A DNA stretch of 64,000 nucleotides. It comes from Puffinus mauretanicus. Lineage: Eukaryota; Chordata; Aves; Procellariiformes; Procellariidae. Positions within the stretch are counted from its first letter, which is position 1, and each line of letters begins with the position of its first letter. The DNA lies in the NCBI GenBank assembly GCA_023333565.1, contig JAJKFH010002749.1:744001-808000 (forward strand), in the 5' to 3' direction. Made by a program: the position numbers and the translations under genes. Shown here piece after piece: positions 26,150-38,900 of this stretch. The notes under the pieces are model-generated. The model searched no databases. It was not told the origin of the DNA and saw only the letters and a program-made list of their open reading frames with translations.

Positions 26150-26560
26150 CTACATGACATCACTAACCTTGTCCCAGGCAAATCGCAGTTCCCTTCCTTC
26201 ATCCTGCTTGGCGGCTGCCACAGCGGCCACCCTGCGGCACCCCTCTGGGACCGTGCTGGCGTGCTCGGCGCTGTACCTGTGCCGCGCCAGGCGGTCCTGC
26301 CCCCGTGCCTTTGTCATTGGCGCGGACAGGACGGGCACCTCGCAGAAAGGGACCCAGGAGGGGTTGGTGCTGGAGCCAGGAGGGGAACCCAGCCCTCTGC
26401 CTGCTGCTGCCAGACCCTCCGGCTGGGGACCGTGGTGCTTCCTAGCTAGTCTGTTCCCTCTCCTTTTAGCAATAGTGTAGCTGTGATTGATCCCGGCTGG
26501 CAGTGTGGAAGATGTGGAAATGCCTTCTCCATTGCTCTTCCTTCTGCCCCTTAGTCATCC
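26150..26560. other. CpG-rich island with open frames on both strands
   Basis: About 300 bp (26180-26480) holds roughly 17 CpG dinucleotides, far denser than the surrounding intron. A minus-strand frame is open from a stop at 26555-26557 down to 26150 (about 135 codons). Its downstream part reads RHRYSAEHASTVPEGCRRVA and then AAAKQDEGRELRFAWDK. It reaches a plausible donor AAG|GTTAGTG at 26168/26167. A plus-strand frame (26154-26480) is also open. I do not recognise either product. This could be a small unannotated promoter or antisense exon, or simply GC-rich DNA in which stops are rare. Confidence 0.35.
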
Positions 26561-29500
26561 CCTCACTGAGCTGCCTTCCAGGTCCCAAAACACGTATTTG
26601 GCATTCCTGATTTCGTGCTACGATAGCACTGTGTCTGCAGCAGCGCTGCCGGGGCAGGACCGCTCAGCAGCCACTCGAGCATCGCAAGGCTTCCTCCCTC
26701 CAGAGGAGAAGTCTTCGTCGGGCTTGTGTTCAGTAATGACTTCTGCTCCCTGCTCTGTCCTGTCCCAAAAGCAGGTTTTATACATAGAATAGCTCTCCTG
26801 ACGTGCTTCGTGTTAAGCCTGAGGTGAAGCAGTGTGAGAACGTGCAGTGTCCTGAACATGGACAGAGGAGATGCAGGTTTTCAAGGCTGCCAAGCATATG
26901 TGGCCCACAGTCTGCATGCCAACAGGCAAACTAGGAATGAGGTTTCCACGAGGGGCACTGGGTTTTTACCGTGGTGGGACAGTGCCTGCCTTCTCTAGAG
27001 GTTCCTGTGACCTAAATGCTGCCAAGTCACTTTTCCTAAGAGTACAACTGCCTGCCTCCCCCTTCCATGTGTTTATTTATTCCTGCATAGTGGTCTTCTG
27101 TCTAAACACTTCACACCCCCATCATTTTAAGTTGAGAAGAGCAAAATCCTAGAGCATTTCTTGTATGGAAAACAGGCTCTTCTCACTACAACCCCTTCTG
27201 AGGACACGTGGAAAGGGCCAGCAGCAGCCTGACCCCATATCTGCTTCCCAATGGAAATGTAATCGTAATATCACAAAGTACGTGCTTTTTGCATGCACTT
27301 TTTACTTTTTGCTACTACTGGAGACTAGGTCCTGACTGCAGTGTCCAAAATACAAGTAGTTAGCTAAAATGCTGGGGCTTATACAACCCACTTTCCATGA
27401 AATAATGTCAGGATCCCACCCCAGAGAGTGGGCAGCTGTCTGCAACCATGAGGAAGCGTCCATGGGAACCATGGGAAGGCTCTGGTTTACCACAGAAAAG
27501 TATTTTTATGTCCCTCACATCCTCAGCTAAAACTGGAAAGAGGCTGTGCATTTCATCTATTTTGTATGTGGGACACACAGGTCACCTACCGGTCAGTGTG
27601 GCGTGGGAACAGGCTGCAGCGATGCGCAGAGCATCCAGCCTCACCGAAAAACTCTGCTGCTCCAGCCCTGAGGGAGAGCCGAGTGCCCTGCTGCCATACC
27701 CCGCTGCCTGTCTGCAGGCAAAGGTCGCACCAGCATGGCTTTGCTGCACCTGGCCTCAGGTCAGGAGAGCGTTTCAGCACAGGTTTCTGCCAGGCTTAAA
27801 CATATTTTAAATGTGTTCCTTAATCAAAAATGTTTTTTATGAAGACCAACATGAGGAATCCACAAATAAAATCAACTGAATCAAGATCCCTCCCAAAAGC
27901 TACCCAGAATGGCACTGGACTATTTCCTTTCTTAAAAGTACTGTGACTAAATTCAAGACAAGTGTCTGATGGAAATCGAGGATCAGAATATCAACAAACA
28001 TTACACTGAAGTGTGCTCAGCAGATATCAGCGCTTATTTTGGCAGACCTCTAGAAATCCATTGTATTTAACATATCCCTTTAAAATTCTCATTAGTAAAC
28101 ATTTCCTTGCATTCTTTGGGGAACCCCCACGACCCCGCTACGCAGCAGCCCTGCAGCAGGCTAGGGTTTCACATCATCACTATAGCTTTCTTCTTACCAT
28201 TTGGGGTTTTAACATGAGCTTTCTGCCTGCCGCACATCATTTCTAGTGCTCTGCTCTCACCACAGCCCGCGGGTTGACTCCTAGATGACCATAACCACTG
28301 GAGGGTTAAACACAGATTGCCAGCTCATAGGCCAACTCCACATCTGGAACAGCTTCTTCCCTATTACAACATTTACAGCTGGAAGGTTCAATGCCATATT
28401 TTGGACTGTGTGATTAGTTTTGATGACAGCTATTAATAGCCTCCTCCTTGCCGTAGGATACCAATGCATGATCTGTCTAGGTGTTTTTAAACTAAGGAGA
28501 TGTGGGCAAGAACTGGAAGTACAACACATGCAAAAATCGCCATTTTCATTGTATTTTCCAACATACTTTGGAATGTGAGAAGCCACTCCAGGTGTGGTTG
28601 TCCTGATGCCTTCATCAGTGGAAACGTTGCTTGCTTTGGAGTTTGTAACTTGCAGAAATCAGGAGGATAACCCACTAGCTGGATAGTAAAGAAGGCTCTA
28701 CTGGCCTGGTCACATATATTCACCTGCCCAGCAGATTGAGGGTGGTGGCTTGCAGTCTTCTTTTTTCTTTTGGTGATACACAATGGCAGCTGGCATCTCA
28801 CTAAGATTAGAGAAGATACCATCTGTTAATCAAGTAATTTCTGTTTTCATATTTCCGGAGTACCCACAAAGGGATGCTTCAGGGCAAGAAGTTCAGTGAA
28901 TGTAACCAATGGAAAATGAAACAATGGGCTTTCTCCTTCTGACACATTTTAAAGGAGAAAGTCTTGTTCTTTGCCAGGCAAAAGTTGATGTATGGACTGC
29001 AGGAAAAACCTTTAGATGGATTGATGTCAAAAGTCATTTGTTCAACAGTGGAAGTATATGGTACCAAATACCATGTTTTATGCCTTCTTTTTTTCTGGTG
29101 TGATAACAAGGTTGCTTGCATTTATTTATCTTACAATGAATACTAGCTGAAAGAATATTAAGAAGGCAGCTCTACCTAGAATAAAAATAAATTCGCATAA
29201 AATTGCAGCAGCAATGCCAGAGAGGTCTGCCTTCCTAAAATCTGCCACCAAGTTTTGGTGTCCATGAGTGTCTACCCACTGGGGGCTGCACGCTACAGTC
29301 TCCCAGACAGTTATAGTCAGGAATGTGGGTATTCAGACTCCTAAAGAAACAGAGCACTTCTTTCTGCTTAAGGAACTGACAGATCACCTGAAAGATTTTA
29401 AGCAATAAAAACCTTCTGGGGAAAAAATACGGAACAAGAAGAAAAGAACTTTGAGAACAAATCTGGATTTTATTTGCATGCAAATAATACTACTGTTATA

Positions 29501-32500
29501 TCATAGTTTCCAGCCTTTAATCTAGAAACAAAATGTATCCATCCTCCACTGAAATAATCCAAAGATTGTTTTTTTTCATAGTAGTGTAACAGAAGATGTT
29601 TTCTATTAATTAACATGCAATAATAGAAAGTTGCTTTCATGTAACAAATCCTACAATAATTATAAGGATATAACAGTAATTCCTTAAATGAGGAAAACCT
29701 CCATGAGAAATTTTTGATCTAATGCCTTCATAGTTGCTTCAGATTTTTGAAATATCATTTTAAAGAATGACATAGGCTTTTTGTATGAGTTGGCATATCT
29801 GAAAGTCTCACATCTGTATAACATCCTTCCTAGATTGAGGACACTGTAAGGAGCAGGAAATGAGAGTTTTGATTCAAGCCAAGCAATTGTTTTCCATAAA
29901 TATGAAGAAAAGTGCCATGTGAGGTATACCAAAGTCATCTGGTGAATTCAACGGATGGAAAAGTATGGAGTTTTTTCCTAATGCAGAAATGTTATATTTT
30001 AACACTTTACTTTGCTGTTTCAAAATACCTGGTTTTGCTACAAAATTATGGTGATTTCAGAAATAAAAGTGCAGGGAAGCATTACTTAAACAGTACATAA
30101 TCTATAAAAAAGAACAAATAAGTGTTTTTAAGTGAACTATAGTAAAAAGCTCTATTTTGTCTTCCTCCTGAAAAGCTTTCTATTTTTATGCAACACCTAC
30201 CAGTTTCCTCCTCCTCTACCCACTGGTACTATCCTGCATCTGTTTCCTAATCTTCTAGTTTAGCAACTTAGACCCAGCAACCCAACCCTGATCCAAAACT
30301 GGCACTTCAGTGTGGTCTGGTCTTTCTCATATAGGCTGTGAAATAATGTTTGCTGTCACATTCAATAACATTAAACTCACATATGTTGTTGTATTATTAA
30401 AACATTTGGAATTTTTTTTAAACAAATTTAAATTTGAGGCCTTAGAAATTTAAGGCCTTCTGTCCTTAAATTAGCTGTGGAGAAATTAGCCCTTGAAAAA
30501 AAAGACTCTTTTGAAGATTCTCCCCAAGGCCCATCTGATCAGAAAAAAAAACCAAGAAAGACAGTCCAGTGCTTAAGGCACTGAGCTGGGAAATAGATAG
30601 ATCTCCATCTCCCATCTACAACGTGATGAAGTTGCACTCAAAAACTTCTTATGATGAAAAATAAGCACACTTTTTATGCAAAGCTAAGAATTTGTTGTTA
30701 AGGTAATCGAAATCCTACAAATCTATCAACAGAATTATTTTTAGTCTCAGTCAAAGTATTATAGGAGGGGAAAAGGAACAGTATTACATAAAAAGTCACC
30801 AGAATAATAGTTACAACTTATTGCCTTCCCAGTACTTGCCCCTTTCTCTGCTCTTACGGTCACTCTTCCGCAACTCCTTTGGATCAGTCCTGCACAGAGA
30901 TAAAAGATATGGCAAGCCATCAGTGTCTCAAGCTCCTCATCAGGGCCAATATTACGTTGATGGCAAGGGTTTCTTCGCTTTGCCAGGAGGAATGTGATGT
31001 AGACGTTGATGGTTTCCTTCTTCCCAGTTTTGAGTCCACTTGAGGCAATTTGTATATATTTTCTAACAGCCTTTATATCTTGGTCTTTTTTCATGGGTCT
31101 GTAATTCCATGTCAGATACAAATTTGCTTTATATGGAGTGTATTATAGATACTTGCTCTTTGTTCTCTTTGTTGCTCCTAAAGGGGTTTTGTCCAGCTCT
31201 AGGTCTGCCTGTCTTTATCTGACCATTGTGAATTTGCTCACAGCCATGGGGTCTCCAGGGCCAGCCTGTCCTGGCCCATCTCTTGTCATCCCACCCCATC
31301 CTCCTCTTTGCAGCACCCTGTGTCCCTCTTTCCAGGCTTCAGCTGTGGCATCAAGCCCATCTTCCTCTACACCAAATCACTATGGTGGCATCATGAATAT
31401 TTCTTTCTACAGAAAAAAATGCTTGGCAATGCTGTCTGAAAATTGTAGCTATGCCATATGATTATACAAACATGTACAGATGTAAAACAAAGGAGGCTAG
31501 TATAGATAGAGCCTGACAAGTCCTAAGGGCCTTGCAAAGCTATTACAAAGCTTGGGATCTGTTGCTAGCAATGGCAATACTGTATTTACTGGGCTGCAGG
31601 GCTACAAAGCTAATTATATTTTGTTTCTCCTGTCCATAGCCTGTGCAAACACACACAGACACATACAGAAAAAAGCAAATAATTCCAAATGTGCACACGC
31701 ATATTCACTGGGACTAATAATGACAGGCTGAAAGCTAATTTGGTATCCTAACATTTGCAGGTCAAGGCTTCAATGACAATTCAGGAGAATGTGGAACAGT
31801 TTGTCATTGTTACAGTTACCAAGCTGCAGGTTTACAGCTGTTCCAGAGGCAGGCTGGTGGACATGAAGAGTTCACCCTTGAAGCAGGTCCAAACAGGTCA
31901 AATAAGTGTCCAAGAGATGAGGAAGTGAATGCATTCATTCTGCTGAAGGTAGATAAGCCAGTGGACCATGTGCTCACCTGGCTCCCAGCATTCAATGAGG
32001 TTAAACTGATACTTGCTAAATGAGGATCTTCCAACCTTTCCCTTCCAGTTTTCTGAGGTACCTCTAATGCAACAGGACAAACCTGCTTAAAAACACTTGT
32101 GCCTATGTTGAAAGTGGAAAGTGTCACTGAGGAGTCAGGACTCACGTGCTGGCACCCGAAATGCCCAAATATCCTCCCGTGCTCACGTTCTCCGGTGTTG
32201 TACCCCTGGCTGAACAAGCATAGTTTGTACCAGAATAGCCTGACACTGGCGGTAGGTTTCAGAGTCAGCCATGGGTTCAGGTATGTTTGAGGGCTCTTTG
32301 AGCAGCCACAAAATGCTACCAAAATCCCCAGATGTTTATTGTTGCTCTCCTAATCTGGCAGCCTCACAGGAGACTCAGGAGAGGTAATGGGAAGCACAGC
32401 TGGGTGCATGTTCATCCCCAGGCAATCAGTCCAGTCTGCTCGGAGGCGAAGTGTGGTGACAGGATTTTGTGGGTATAATGCTTTTCATTGCAGCAGTTTC

Positions 32501-35500
32501 CCTTCCAGGACGATCAGTCCAGCATCATGCAAAATACAAGCATCAGTTCTCTGAGATCTTGAAATTATTAACACATCACATTCCCATTCCCTTGCCCCTC
32601 AGCAGGTGTTTGTCAGGGAAACCACCACATAATATTGAGTAGCCAATGTCTTATTGCTCCTCACAAGGTTTTATCACCGCCCCGATTGCTGCGGTGTCCT
32701 CTGGCTGAGCAGTTCCCTTTGTCATCACCAGCCCTGCAGCTGAGGACGCGATTCAGTGGAAACTTGCACTGGCCTTTCCACTGCCAGTGTAGCTGCATTT
32801 CTGACTTTCCACAGAAAGCCAGCGTGCCAAGCTCCCTGGCATCAGCCATGCCCTTTCTGCTGTCATCCCGTCCCCTCCTGCAGCAGTGTTCCTCCTTTCA
32901 CCTTGCAGTGGAAAATATTGTTAAAGTGTGTGCGTGTACCTTGCTGGCAGCTGGTGTGTGAGGTCTTGTTTTGGGGATAAGCAGGACAAAGAGTGCAGCG
33001 GAGAAAGCGGAGCTGTTATAACGCCCGAGCTCACTAGATGGCCCCGTACACTGCGGGAGAAACTCTTCCTCCGGCAATCCCACCGTTTATGCATGCAGTG
33101 GTAGGGATTTTTTAATTATTATTTTTCTGGTTTTTTAATAGCTAGACCTGGACCCCTCTCCTTGATTCTTCACCACTGTGGTAGACCTGTTTCTGTCCCC
33201 TGGGCAGTGGCGGTCTGTCTGCGGAGCAATCCTTTCCGATTACCAAAGCAAGCCACACAACACGCGTCAGGAATGGGAAGCAGAAAGGGAAGCTAGTATG
33301 TGACGTTCATGATAATACTCTCTTTGTACAAACTGGTGCAGGAGCACAGATGAAGGTTAATGTTTGGGGCCATTCTGCGGTGCTCCCTAGGTCCATGGAC
33401 GTGTATTTAGTGTGTACATCTGAAGTTTTGTTGTATTATTTTTATTAGCGGACCAAACTCTGCTAAACAAGCATTTCCTATACTGTGGTATGCGACCTCA
33501 CATAATCTGTTATGGGAAGAGCCAAGGCTCAGCAAAGGAGAAATGCATGAGGGAGGGCTAAGGGGAAATGAGAAAAGAGAAAATAGCTATGGGCTGTGCA
33601 AAATGTACTGGACATTTAGCACTTTCTATTAAAAAGTTGCATCTATCTGTGGTATTTTCTTGGTCCCCCTGGCCACAGTCTTTGAGAGCATTCCTGTCAA
33701 ACAGGTATTTACTGCAACACTGGTTTCAGAGACAGGAGTTTGAAACAGAAAGAGAGGAAGGGCTCAAAGTCACAGTCAAGTTACCAGAGTGCATCACCTT
33801 ACCATGTTCCAGATGAGCCATGGTAATGAGCCATAGCCCACCACCAGCCCCCCGCAAATGTGGGGTAAAGCACAAATTCAGCCACCTTCCCAGAGGACTA
33901 AGTGACCACAGACAGGATATACCGAGCCATCTTCTGGCTCTCAGCTGACAGTTGGACAAGCTACGAAGCTAGACTTGTTTCTGGGTGAAAAAAATCCATA
34001 CCTACATCATGTGCATAGACATGATAAACTGAACATGGCTCTCCCCAGCTCTTGCTGGTGTGTTGTCAGAGAAAACCACTTTCCTCCTTTGTCCTGCATC
34101 TTTTTTTTCGTGAGTGTTGGATCTCTTCACGTTTGCAATTGTACTGACCTGTTCAAAAGCAGCAGCACCCCTCTGCTTTCTTTCCCACCTGACTGCAACA
34201 CCAGGAAAGTAGTGGCGAGGCAGTTTGCCTGGTACCTTTGGAAACAGTTTCCACTTTCTGTCTCAGTGTCACCCACCTGAGCCAGCCATGGGCAGAAATA
34301 ATGCTGTGAAAACGTGATGGTGAGAGCTGTGCTGCGGGGGCAGGCAGGAGCCGTCCTCTGCAACACCAGCGCGCCCACCGAGCTCTGTATGGGATAGCAA
34401 CCACCTCCTGGGCTGAGCCTTCACACCGGCAGTTGTTGCATGACCCGCCTTTCCGAGGCAAGTAGATGTTCCTGTCATCTTTAGGTTCAAACTTCAAGCT
34501 GTCTAAAATTAGCCCAGACCAGGCAACTCACCTTTCCCCATCTAAAAGGTTCATGTCCTTCTACAAATCAATCCACACAGAGTTTTTGGAGCTCAGCACA
34601 AGGTTATTCCCAGGTTCCCTTGCTTCACAGTTACAGCGTTTTTCAAGGACTTCTTGGCCTCGAGACTTTGGTACTTCCCAAAGAGGACATGCCAGTGAAG
34701 AAGACTGGAATAAGGAAATGCAGGAGGACTTTCTGCAAGAGGACATTCTGACCTTGATGCTACAAGTCCCAAACACATAGCAGAAGGCATGCAGTAGAGT
34801 AACAAGCAGAGACCAGAGCAGCCCTATAGCCAGAAGGCTGCAAGAGCACTCAGTTTGAGTTTGGAAAGCCAGGGTGAAGCCAGGGAGGCTTACAGGCAAG
34901 GCTGGTTTGGGCACAAAGCTGCATCTTTAGACTGTTCCCACTTACCAGTGTTAACATAGCAAAAGGTGGCAAATATCAACAGTCCTGTACCAACATCACA
35001 AAATGCCTCTTTGTGACTGATCACAACAGCTGACATGAATATGAGAAGACAAAAAAATGAAAAAAGTAAAGGGGAGTGGAAAGAAATGATGCCGTGGGTG
35101 TTTCACACTGCTAATGAGGCAAATTTTGTTAGAGTAGGGCATGACCGGCAAACCCACAGCTCCTGCAGGGACTGTCACACTGACGGGAGCTTGCACGCTG
35201 GCTGCAGGCTGTACGCCAAGGGGGCTGCCAACAGCAGAGCTGAGAACCGCAGGCAGAGCCAGGGAGCTCAGCCACAAATGAGGCCAATTACAAATGAGGG
35301 AGAAAACATTTAGACAGTTGGTGGTGTCCATCTGGTGCTTAGAGAATAACCTGCCAGTCCTTTGGCCAGTCATCTCGACAGCCTGCACTTCCAACTGCCC
35401 TCATCTAGTGGTAGTCATAATGCAGCGAATGCCGTTCCAGCTCCCACAATATTGTTGCTGCTCTCAGTTTCTATGCCTTATTTCAAATAAGGCCTTTTTA

Positions 35501-35834
35501 GTTTAATTTCAGTTTTAGTCTGCCTGTTCCAAAGCACTGGGACAACTTTCCTACTTTTGAGCTGTCTTCTGCAGATTAACGTGGTTACCCTTTTAAGCCT
35601 TGAGTCAGAGAGACACTTCAACATGTGTTTACATCCAAGTGTATCAGTTTGTCTATTCAAACCACTGGAACTACATACACACCTACAGTTTAATGCCTGT
35701 TTATCTCTCTTGTTTAAATTCAAGGCTTTGAGTACTGCTCTCTCATCTAGTGCCCTATCACTTCTACCCTTTAAACAATAAAGCTGGAAAAGTGTTCATA
35801 ACTATACACCAATTGGCACAGAAATCACAGGAGA

Positions 35835-35930
35835 CAAACTTTCAGAGGTACCTACATGCCATTTTCAAAAGCCTCTATCACTTGTAGCTTTTTTGTAAAT
35901 TCCTGAAGGTGCCTACTTGCATCTTTTGTA
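35835..35930. repeat. Possible decayed ancient amniote repeat
   Basis: The stretch contains 'aggtacctacatgccattttcaaaagcc' followed by a loosely inverted counterpart 'gtaaattcctgaaggtgcctacttgc'. This recalls a family of old imperfect-palindromic elements seen in reptile and bird introns. I cannot name the family and the match is from memory, so confidence is low. Confidence 0.25.
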
Positions 35931-38900
35931 ACTTAAAAACTAGTCAGTAATTTCTTCCCACACCTTTAGGGTGTACACACTTACCAGCATGAAGTAAACT
36001 GGGAAATGGGACATAGACTTCTCAATAATACGGGCATCTCTGAAGCCTTTGCCCTTGGTCTCATGTTGGTGTGAAATTTTAGACAAAGCAAATGAAAATG
36101 TTCTGTCAGTGCTGTAAACCCAAGCAGATTTTCACAATGGTCCCACGTTTATTATTGCCCATTCTTACAGGAACTTATTTTACTTGAATGCTTTGTTCAA
36201 ATACCAACATAAAAAACATAGTGAGCACAGAAAGGAGACGAGAGGGTCAATCGTACAGGTAAAACCAAGAATGTTCATGGGTTTGCCAAGAGTCAGCTGA
36301 GGTTTTCTCCAGGCCAGGATCCTTGAGCATTAAGATCACTGTGAGACTCAAAACCAGACAAAATAAACCATTTAGACTTTAAGGAAATCCTGCAAAACTT
36401 TAGTCACTTTTCCTTAGTTACATAGCAGGAATTTCCAGAGATGTGACATGGACCAGCTCTCCTTGCTACCCCATCCCTCAGTACCACCGTTCCAGGGATA
36501 GAGATTGTTCACAGAGGCAAGGAGACCCCTGGGAGGACGTTTTGCGTAGTCATGGGATCCACTGAAACCACAGAAGGCGAACCAGCTCCTCGCAACCAGC
36601 CAGCCCCTCCCTGGGATTGTAGCCAGGAACCCGTCAGGCTACGCTTGGCTTTCCTCAGCTTGCTACAGAAAGAATAATGAACTGAGTCAGAAGTAATTTA
36701 TTAGAAAGTAGGAAGTTACCACATGCTAGATGGCTTTGAGGTTCTCCTCTATGATATTTACCCTCAGAAATGCAGTCCTGTGCCACCTCTCTGCTATGCC
36801 CTGTGGCCAGCTGCGGGCCAACCATCAAAATGTAGACCTTGCTGTGCTTTTAAAGGTTCTCTTAAAAAGGAAAATAATCCCTTTTCTAACCCATCCTGGG
36901 CTGCAGGTGCTCTAGTGGCTGGTTTTTGCTCCCCTGAACCAAATCAGCCCAGATGTCTGCTTTGTCTGCTTTATCCCGACTTGGAAGCTCTGCAGCTCTT
37001 GGGAAGTCCAGGGGTCAAGAATTTCACCCGTCCAAGACCCTTGCAGGCAGGAAGCCATCAGCTGACTCCAACCACAAACACGCAGTGCAAAGGCAAGACA
37101 AACTTTGCAGCTTCCCACAATTAAAATCGTGCCTCATTCCAACTTTCCATGAGGCGGTAAGGGGGACTTATGATCCCTTGTGGAAAATAAAAAGGAGGGC
37201 ATTGTCGTGTTATTATGTCACTCTCCTTTTTTTTAATTCACACTCCAGCACTGTGAGGGATCAGACAGCAATGACTCAGGTGTGGCTGATATTAGGTAAT
37301 GTGGAGCAAAGGGCTGGAAAAGTAAGCCCCAAGCAATCTCAGAGCAATTTTTCCCACTCATTTCTTCATTCACACAGCTATATAGCTGGCTCTATTCATC
37401 AGTACAGCTCAGAAACGACACCATACTTCCAGAGATCTTTCTGCAGAATTACAGATGCTGTCCAAGCACGAATTCAGTCTCACAATTTCTCCGCAGCACG
37501 GGAAGTTGCCTCACACTGTAGATGAAAACCAAAGATGTGCTCATGATTACCTGAGCAGGTGGTGGGTGTCTAGGAACTGATTTGCTGTGATTTCCAGCTG
37601 AGACTGGAGCATGGGGAGTGCAGCACCCAGCTCTTCTCAGTCCTTCCCACTGCAGGTAGAAACTCGTGAGATGCATCTGATGAAAGAAAAATGCAGTTGT
37701 GAAATTCAGAGAATTAAAAAATGAGATGCGGGCATTGTCCCTGGGAGGCCTGGATGGTTACAGCTCCTCTGCTCCTCTAATGGTGTGATGGGGTTAGGTC
37801 ATTGTAGGTGACCTCCTGTACTCCTGGCAAGAGAAAACCAGGCTCTGGATGGCAGAGAGAAAACTAGAGCTGTCAGTTTCTAGAGTACAGTCAGTGTTTC
37901 CTCAGCTTTCTACAACTCTCAATGAATCCGAGGATGCTGTTGCTGCTTCCACCCACCCACCTTCTGCTTCTGCTGGGGTGGTAAGCGATTTCTTGAGCTA
38001 AGATTCATTCATCATTTTATGGCATGATGTCATTCTTGCCCAGCTGAGCATGGCCAGCGGGAAAAGGTACTTTGATTTGTTCACTGAGATGCAGTTACCA
38101 CCACAGCCCCACCTTCCCTGCACTTGTATGCTGGAAATTTGTGCTGGGAGTCTGTGAAAGGAACGGCACAGAGCTCTCCGTGTGCCTAAGACAACCGGCA
38201 GCCTCCCTAAAAACCCTTGCCGGCGGTAGCAGCACCACCCGCCAGCCCGGTGGACACTTAGAGAAAATGACAAGAACAATAGCAGGAAATGTCTAAGGGT
38301 GGAAACAACAAACTGAGCACGGCCCACGTTTCTGGGGGCTTCCTGATTGGCTTGATTTGCCTCGGCAGGAGCACTTCGGATAACCTTGGAGTTATCCCAC
38401 CAGGGCAAAACCTTTCCCCAGTGAAGCTGCGTTTGTTCCAATGTTTTCTGGGGCATGGAGACGCTTGCTGCCAAGTACAAATAAATAAATGAACACAACA
38501 CAAAAGTTTTAAGGTAGATCAGATTGATGAAGCAGGATCGGGACGCTGCCATCGTCCTGCTCAGGGCAGCAGCAGCTTGGTGCATTCCTCATTGCTCCCG
38601 GTGGAGAGTATGTCCATTCCCACAGGACTCGCGTCAGCCTTCACCCTGGAAAAATGGACTGTGAGTTCCTGTAAGTGAATGACAGCAGAGGACAGATTCG
38701 CAAAGCTCAAATCCAAGAAACAGTTTGCATCAAGAAACAAACAAAACAAGTATCGGCTCCTACTGGGTGTTCCCCTTCCTGCCCCGCTGCTCTTTTTCTG
38801 TCCCTGCCGTCCAAGTCGCTCTTGGCAAGCAGTGCAGGGGAATGCATTTCTGTATTCGTGAGGGGCACATAATATGGGGAATTTTTAAAGGGACCTAATA

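Noticed and set aside
26154..26480. Plus-strand frame containing VLACSAL, reminiscent of gluconokinase
   Set aside because: Only a seven-residue match; the rest does not align and no nucleotide-binding P-loop is present.
36953..37525. 190-codon plus-strand open frame as a novel gene
   Set aside because: No recognisable domain, no promoter or splice context, and overlapping open frames; consistent with chance in a 48-kb intron.
37998..38585. 195-codon minus-strand open frame as a novel gene
   Set aside because: The translation has no family resemblance, several other frames are also open over the same stretch, and no splice or polyadenylation context is evident.
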